Shown here piece by piece: positions 29,358 through 32,462 of a stretch of 32,462 bases of DNA. The stretch's first letter is position 1, and every line of letters starts with the position of its first letter. The stretch spans positions 1 to 32,462 of the forward strand of contig JAIQFG010000057.1 of assembly GCA_020073375.1 (NCBI GenBank), written 5' to 3'. Below the pieces are notes generated by a model. That model was not told the origin of the DNA. It did not search any database and worked only from the letters and a program-made list of their open reading frames with translations. The stretch is from Terriglobia bacterium (GTDB lineage Bacteria; Acidobacteriota; Terriglobia; Acidiferrales; UBA7541). A program made the translations under genes and the position numbers.

Positions 29358-29736
29358 CATGATTCGTCCGCGGCATTGAAAAGAAGGCCTGGGGAGCCAA
29401 GATGTGCATTCTGATAAGAATGGGGTACAGAAAGGGTTCTAGGGTTACATCCCCTCCGTATTTACGGCATTTCGTGTATGGAGCCGAATAAGGGCGCGGT
29501 GTAGTCTTTTGATGCTCCGACACTAACCCAACCGTTGCGGGGTGCTCCGGGGCTAGGTATGGCTCCGGAGCACTCCAGCGCCGGCTTGGCGCGGCAATTC
29601 AAATCTCCAACAAAACAAGACATTCAGGGTGCGCGGAATGAATCGTGCCTCAGGAATTTGGCGGCAAGCCATGATGCGGCACCCTCAGCAGATTGCCTGT
29701 GGCATATGGTCCATGGGTTTGAAGGATCGCCCGGAG
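29358..29736. other. gene-free gap with one hairpin
   Basis: Nothing protein-like is seen on either strand. A TGCTCCGG/CCGGAGCA hairpin (29543-29550 with 29565-29572, loop of 14 nt) is the only clear structure and is probably another dispersed repeat. Confidence 0.5.
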
Positions 29737-29940
29737 CTACTGCAGATCGGGATGGCCGGGTGGGATGTCGGGGGGCAAGGCATCGATGGACATCAACTGA
29801 TCGGTCTCATCAATCACACTCTTCATGCGCTTGAGCAATTCGCGGCGCTGTTCATGGTGTTGGCAAACTTCGAGATTATCGGAGAGTTCCTCCAATTGGC
29901 GCCTTAGGCGGTAAAGGGATTGAAGATAGGACATGGTCAT
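29737..29940 (-). CDS. 67-aa coiled-coil protein
   Basis: 67 residues from ATG 29940 (ATG 29934 also possible). Charged helix LQSLYRLRRQLEELSDNLEV, then RRELLKRMKSVIDETDQLMS, with heptad-like spacing of Leu, ending in a Pro-rich tail. Cytosolic, no motif known. The opposite strand also has an open frame, but this one has the more natural composition. Unknown function. Confidence 0.55.
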   Translation of the reverse strand: MTMSYLQSLYRLRRQLEELSDNLEVCQHHEQRRELLKRMKSVIDETDQLMSIDALPPDIPPGHPDLQ

Positions 29941-30032
29941 CTCATGAATACCAGCAGCAACCGTCTGAAACCATAAGGGATTGCGGGTATTTGAGGCGGG
30001 GCGAAACCATTAGAAGCCTGGGAAGGCATCCG

Positions 30033-30527
30033 CTAGCGGGAGAGGATGGCGGTACTGTTAATGCCGCCATAGAGCTTGGCGGTGATATTGAGGGCCTGGG
30101 GAAGCCACCAGGTCTTGCGCAGGGTGGGGTGCGGCGAGTGCTTCATGCGATCGGCGAGATAAGAGACGAGCCAAACTTCGGCTACAGTTTCGGCGGCAAG
30201 CGTGCCACGATTGTGGATGAAGGGGCGCATGAGGGGATTGCGCTCGAATCCACCCGTGGCGATGATCTTGCGGGAAGCGATGTCGTCCCAGAGCGCCGCG
30301 CCGATGTTGATCTCCGCGAGGATCGCCACATGACTGTCGTAGAAGGGGCGGATCAGGAAGTTCGGGCGCGGGGCGGGCTTGTCCGGGAGCGTCTTAATGA
30401 CAGGGGGCATCGGCTGGGGCGGAATTTCCCGGTCGGCGGCAACTTCCTGCTGGGCAGGAAGGTCCTGCGCGCAAACAGGCGCACAGAGAAGTAACAGCAC
30501 GAATGCTACGCGGAAAGGGTACACCAT
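30033..30527 (-). CDS. exported protein of unknown function
   Basis: 164 residues; ATG 30527. Residues 1-20 form a signal peptide (FRVAFVLLLLCAPVCA). The middle (AILAEINIGAALWDDIASRK) and the end (LAAETVAEVWLVSYLADRM) could be membrane helices, with RNPLMRPFIHNRG between. It recalls a small inner-membrane family of acidobacteria, but I cannot name it. It stands alone on the - strand. Confidence 0.6.
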   Translation of the reverse strand: MVYPFRVAFVLLLLCAPVCAQDLPAQQEVAADREIPPQPMPPVIKTLPDKPAPRPNFLIRPFYDSHVAILAEINIGAALWDDIASRKIIATGGFERNPLMRPFIHNRGTLAAETVAEVWLVSYLADRMKHSPHPTLRKTWWLPQALNITAKLYGGINSTAILSR

Positions 30528-30630
30528 GCCTCACGATTGCATTAGGTGGTGATCTGCACAATACATGAATGCATGTAGAACCAGGAAATGACGCTTAAAT
30601 GACAACAACGGTATCGAGTCAGTGATATCC

Positions 30631-30962
30631 TCATCGTTTAGTGAGGACTTGGATCGCCACCCCTTTTTGGTCTTTGTTATAACTGTCCACGCGCACAATG
30701 GTGCCAACCTCTTCGACGATTAATTGGTCGTCCGGGTCGAAGTTACGGATCACACACACTGTCATCCCCGGAAGGTAATGAGTGGAAGACGTCAAGAAAT
30801 AGAGACCGCACCTGGACACGTTGTGCGTCGTGCAGATCTCCGGGGGATAGTCCGTGTCCGGGATGCGAATCCGCCAACGCTGCGCCACCCTTGCGCGCAG
30901 TTCGCGGCGCTGCTCCTTTTCAACCTGCCCTGCGTCTCCTCGTCGCAATGTTCTGGTCGCAT
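30631..30962 (-). CDS. PilZ domain protein, start region frameshifted
   Basis: The PilZ body is clear: RRELRARVAQRWRIRIPD (RxxxR-type c-di-GMP contact), TTHNVSRCGLYF (NxSxxG) and a beta barrel to GVAIQVLTKR. PilZ domains bind cyclic di-GMP. The best start, ATG 30962 with AAGGAGG 5 nt upstream, opens a different frame (MRPEHCDEETQGR) that joins the PilZ frame by a -1 shift near TTGAAAAGG (30915-30923). Without a shift, the PilZ frame runs back to an ATG at 31071 inside the preceding gene, with no ribosome binding site. Either the gene has a one-base lesion or the protein has an odd N-terminus. Third gene of an XRE-PilZ-PilZ cluster. Confidence 0.65.
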
Positions 30963-31027
30963 CCTTTCCTCCTTGCCGATTCAGGCAGGAGGATCTTCTT
31001 GCTTTTCCAAGTGTAGTAACCCCGGTC

Positions 31028-31402
31028 TTAGAGATCCTTTTTAGCGTCGGGATGATTGGGCGACCAGTCATCTGGGGGAAACGTCACACCCCAAAACCCG
31101 GGGTTTGGCCGGTTAAAATCCACGCCGACATCGAAATTCCCGTCCCCTAAAGGATGAACAAACGCCACAGTGGCATTTTGGCTTTCCAGCGAACTTGGGT
31201 TTTGCAACTGTAATTCCTGATTGAGGGGGACATCCCAAGGCAATCGCACCAAGGCACCGTGCGGACTGATTACAACCGTAACCGTATCGGCGGCGAAGCG
31301 GCCGCGCTTTTCGACGAAGCACTCGATATGGATCGGGATATGCAGCGGTAGTCGCTGACTTCGCCGGATGTTTTGCCTCTTCCGGTTCGGGTCGGCCGTC
31401 AT
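31028..31402 (-). CDS. PilZ-like domain protein
   Basis: 124 residues; ATG 31402 overlaps the stop of the XRE gene by 4 nt (ATGA). RRSQRLPLHIPIHIEC holds an RxxxR site, VISPHGALVRLPWDVP the SxxG part (the Asp or Asn usually before it is Ile here), then beta strands to GNFDVGVDFNRPNP, the order of a PilZ barrel. The missing Asp/Asn may weaken cyclic di-GMP binding. Translationally coupled to the XRE regulator and followed by a second PilZ gene. Confidence 0.7.
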   Translation of the reverse strand: MTADPNRKRQNIRRSQRLPLHIPIHIECFVEKRGRFAADTVTVVISPHGALVRLPWDVPLNQELQLQNPSSLESQNATVAFVHPLGDGNFDVGVDFNRPNPGFWGVTFPPDDWSPNHPDAKKDL

Positions 31403-31773
31403 GATCGCCGTGCCATCTTCTGCGCCAGGCTAAGCAACAACTTTCTGTCGGCTTCACTGGTTCGGCTCAAAAAGCCGCGAAACTTCTCAACCCTTCGAGC
31501 GTCTTTCCCGGAATCGCCCCAGGCCAATTCAGCAGCGGTCTTGCGTTTCGGCAGTTTGTGCAGTTCGGGGGGGGCTTCCCCATCGTAAAAAAGCTGGTAC
31601 ATGGGAACTTCCAAGGCCCGCGCAAACTTCTCAAGCGTTTCCACCGTGGGAATCGTAAGTCCGTTTTCCACGCGCGAGATATAGCATCGAAGCCTCCCAG
31701 TCCTTTTCTCGATTTCACCCTGGGTGAGCTTCTTTTCTTTTCGAAATGCGCGCAAACGATCTCCAACGATCAT
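31399..31773 (-). CDS. XRE-family transcription regulator
   Basis: 124 residues; ATG 31773 behind GGAGGAAAAG. Helix-turn-helix of the Cro/CI type at about residues 6-60: LRAFRKEKKLTQGEIEKRTG, RLRCYISRVENGLTIP, VETLEKFARALEVPMYQLF. The C-terminal 60 residues are charged helix without a known ligand domain. As first gene of a cluster with two PilZ genes, it probably controls them and itself; the operator is not identified. Confidence 0.85.
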   Translation of the reverse strand: MIVGDRLRAFRKEKKLTQGEIEKRTGRLRCYISRVENGLTIPTVETLEKFARALEVPMYQLFYDGEAPPELHKLPKRKTAAELAWGDSGKDARRVEKFRGFLSRTSEADRKLLLSLAQKMARRS

Positions 31774-32267
31774 ATCTTTTCCTCCGACTGGAATTGATAG
31801 GATGCTGAATTAGTTTTCTGGCTGGTCTCATGAACATGCGGCGGTTCAAGAAAAAATAAGCAAAGAGGAATCCGCGGGGCGGCGAGCCAGAGCGGCAAAG
31901 ACAGCAATCAATGGCTTTGCCACCGGGATCGTCTCTAAAGGTGAAGCTGGCGACTTGAATATGGCGGGGCGATTCGCTTACTGCACGCACGGCGGTCCTG
32001 GCTCCTGATGGATCGGTGATAACCAAGAGATTAGCGGACATAATCGAGGGACAACTTAACACCGGCGTTAAAGGTCAAAATGAATTGAAAATGAAAACTT
32101 ATTCAGTTTGCTGATTTTGGAAATAGCTGTGACCGGCTGCCTCGTCAATGTCGGCCGCGAAGTGCCGAGACCCAGCTGGATGCTAAATCAAATATTTATG
32201 GCGATCCGCAGTCCGCGAGGGTGCCGGAGTTGTTCAAACAAGATCTTGCGAAATGCCCAGGCGGGAA
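31774..32267. other. gene-free gap before the amidase
   Basis: 490 nt without a convincing gene. A - strand frame of about 115 residues exists (31715-32062) but overlaps the XRE gene and reads poorly. The promoter of the XRE-PilZ cluster should be at the left of this gap, but no clear boxes can be seen. Confidence 0.4.
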
Positions 32268-32462
32268 TCAGAAGCCGGGCGGGCGCTCACCGGCTAAGCC
32301 GAAAGTATTTTCCAGAGCGACACCCGCGGTGGCGACATTGCCTTCGTCGAACAGGCGGCCGATCAGCGTGATGCCATGGGGGACACGGCGCGGCGGATTG
32401 AAAGTGGGGAGAGGATGAGCGGGGTCAGGGGCCCAATCGGAGCGTGCGGTGGAGACTTCGAG
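32268..32462 (-). CDS. C-terminus of an amidase-family hydrolase (cut by window edge)
   Basis: The last 64 residues of a - strand gene whose start is outside the window. NPPRRVPHGITLIGRLFDEG followed by NVATAGVALENTFGLAGERPP is the typical ending of amidase-signature enzymes (GatA-like/amidase family) of soil bacteria. The catalytic Ser-Ser-Lys part is beyond the edge. The frame and stop are unambiguous; the substrate is unknown. Confidence 0.75.
   Translation of the reverse strand, partial: LEVSTARSDWAPDPAHPLPTFNPPRRVPHGITLIGRLFDEGNVATAGVALENTFGLAGERPPGF

Noticed and set aside
29629..29907. + strand 92-aa frame opposite the coiled-coil gene
   Set aside because: The - strand frame has clean helical heptads and natural composition; the + frame looks like its shadow.
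31715..32062. 115-aa - strand frame upstream of the XRE gene
   Set aside because: It overlaps the XRE start by about 60 nt, has no ribosome binding site and reads as low-quality protein.
1..32462. tRNA, rRNA, integrase and att sites
   Set aside because: I looked for cloverleaf ends, integrase motifs and matching direct repeats at the phage borders and saw none; the left border is outside the window.

Overview
The window looks like a chromosome segment from a GC-rich soil bacterium, most probably an Acidobacteriota member. That assignment is inference. It rests on the many short palindromic repeat families, on small proteins of a style I associate with that phylum, and on gene neighbourhoods such as XRE-PilZ-PilZ. 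No rRNA or tRNA is visible to confirm it.

Positions 1 to about 20.4 kb are the late (structural and lysis) half of a tailed phage or prophage, all on the + strand. In order: portal (5' end outside the window); a frameshifted cysteine peptidase of CHAP/NlpC type with a small exported partner; a scaffold-like protein; major capsid protein; a Doc/Fic toxin locus with its own promoter; two unknown phage proteins, one with a zinc ribbon; a 1.25-kb-residue tail fibre/spike that carries a Sec signal peptide; a holin-like protein; a head-tail adaptor; a small structural protein; a 901-aa tail/stopper protein; a 179-aa protein; a GNAT acetyltransferase; a Gln/Ala-rich virion-type protein; a small membrane protein; a lytic transglycosylase; and a spanin-like coiled coil. 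I see no tape-measure, sheath or major-tail-tube gene, so a podovirus-like particle fits best. Terminase would lie to the left. No integrase or att site is visible.

The phage half is full of palindromic repeats. At least four families sit between genes as inverted arms around a 50-100 nt core. The same kinds of sequence also lie in frame inside the portal, scaffold and acetyltransferase genes. This resembles the Rickettsia palindromic elements and suggests an old, chromosomally resident phage that is being colonised by host repeats.

Positions 20.4-21.0 kb hold no clear gene and end in a near-consensus sigma-70 promoter that points into the 3' end of the next gene.

Positions 21.0-32.5 kb are ordinary chromosome with small operons. 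On the - strand nadE is followed by an exported DsbA-like protein; an ErpA/IscA-type Fe-S carrier follows with a strong terminator. An NAD-type isocitrate dehydrogenase is on + and converges with a Tat-exported haloacid-dehalogenase-like protein. Then come a secreted unknown protein, two tiny membrane proteins (the second readable only through a -1 shift at an A8 tract), a secreted YncE-like beta-propeller, two unknown small genes, an XRE regulator overlapping a PilZ gene with a second PilZ gene behind it, and the C-terminus of an amidase cut by the window edge.

The items most worth a second look are the in-frame repeats in phage genes, the Doc locus with an unrecognised 55-aa partner and an apparently leaderless promoter, the amidase/exported-partner pair, the three frameshifted genes, and the antisense promoter at 20985-21013.
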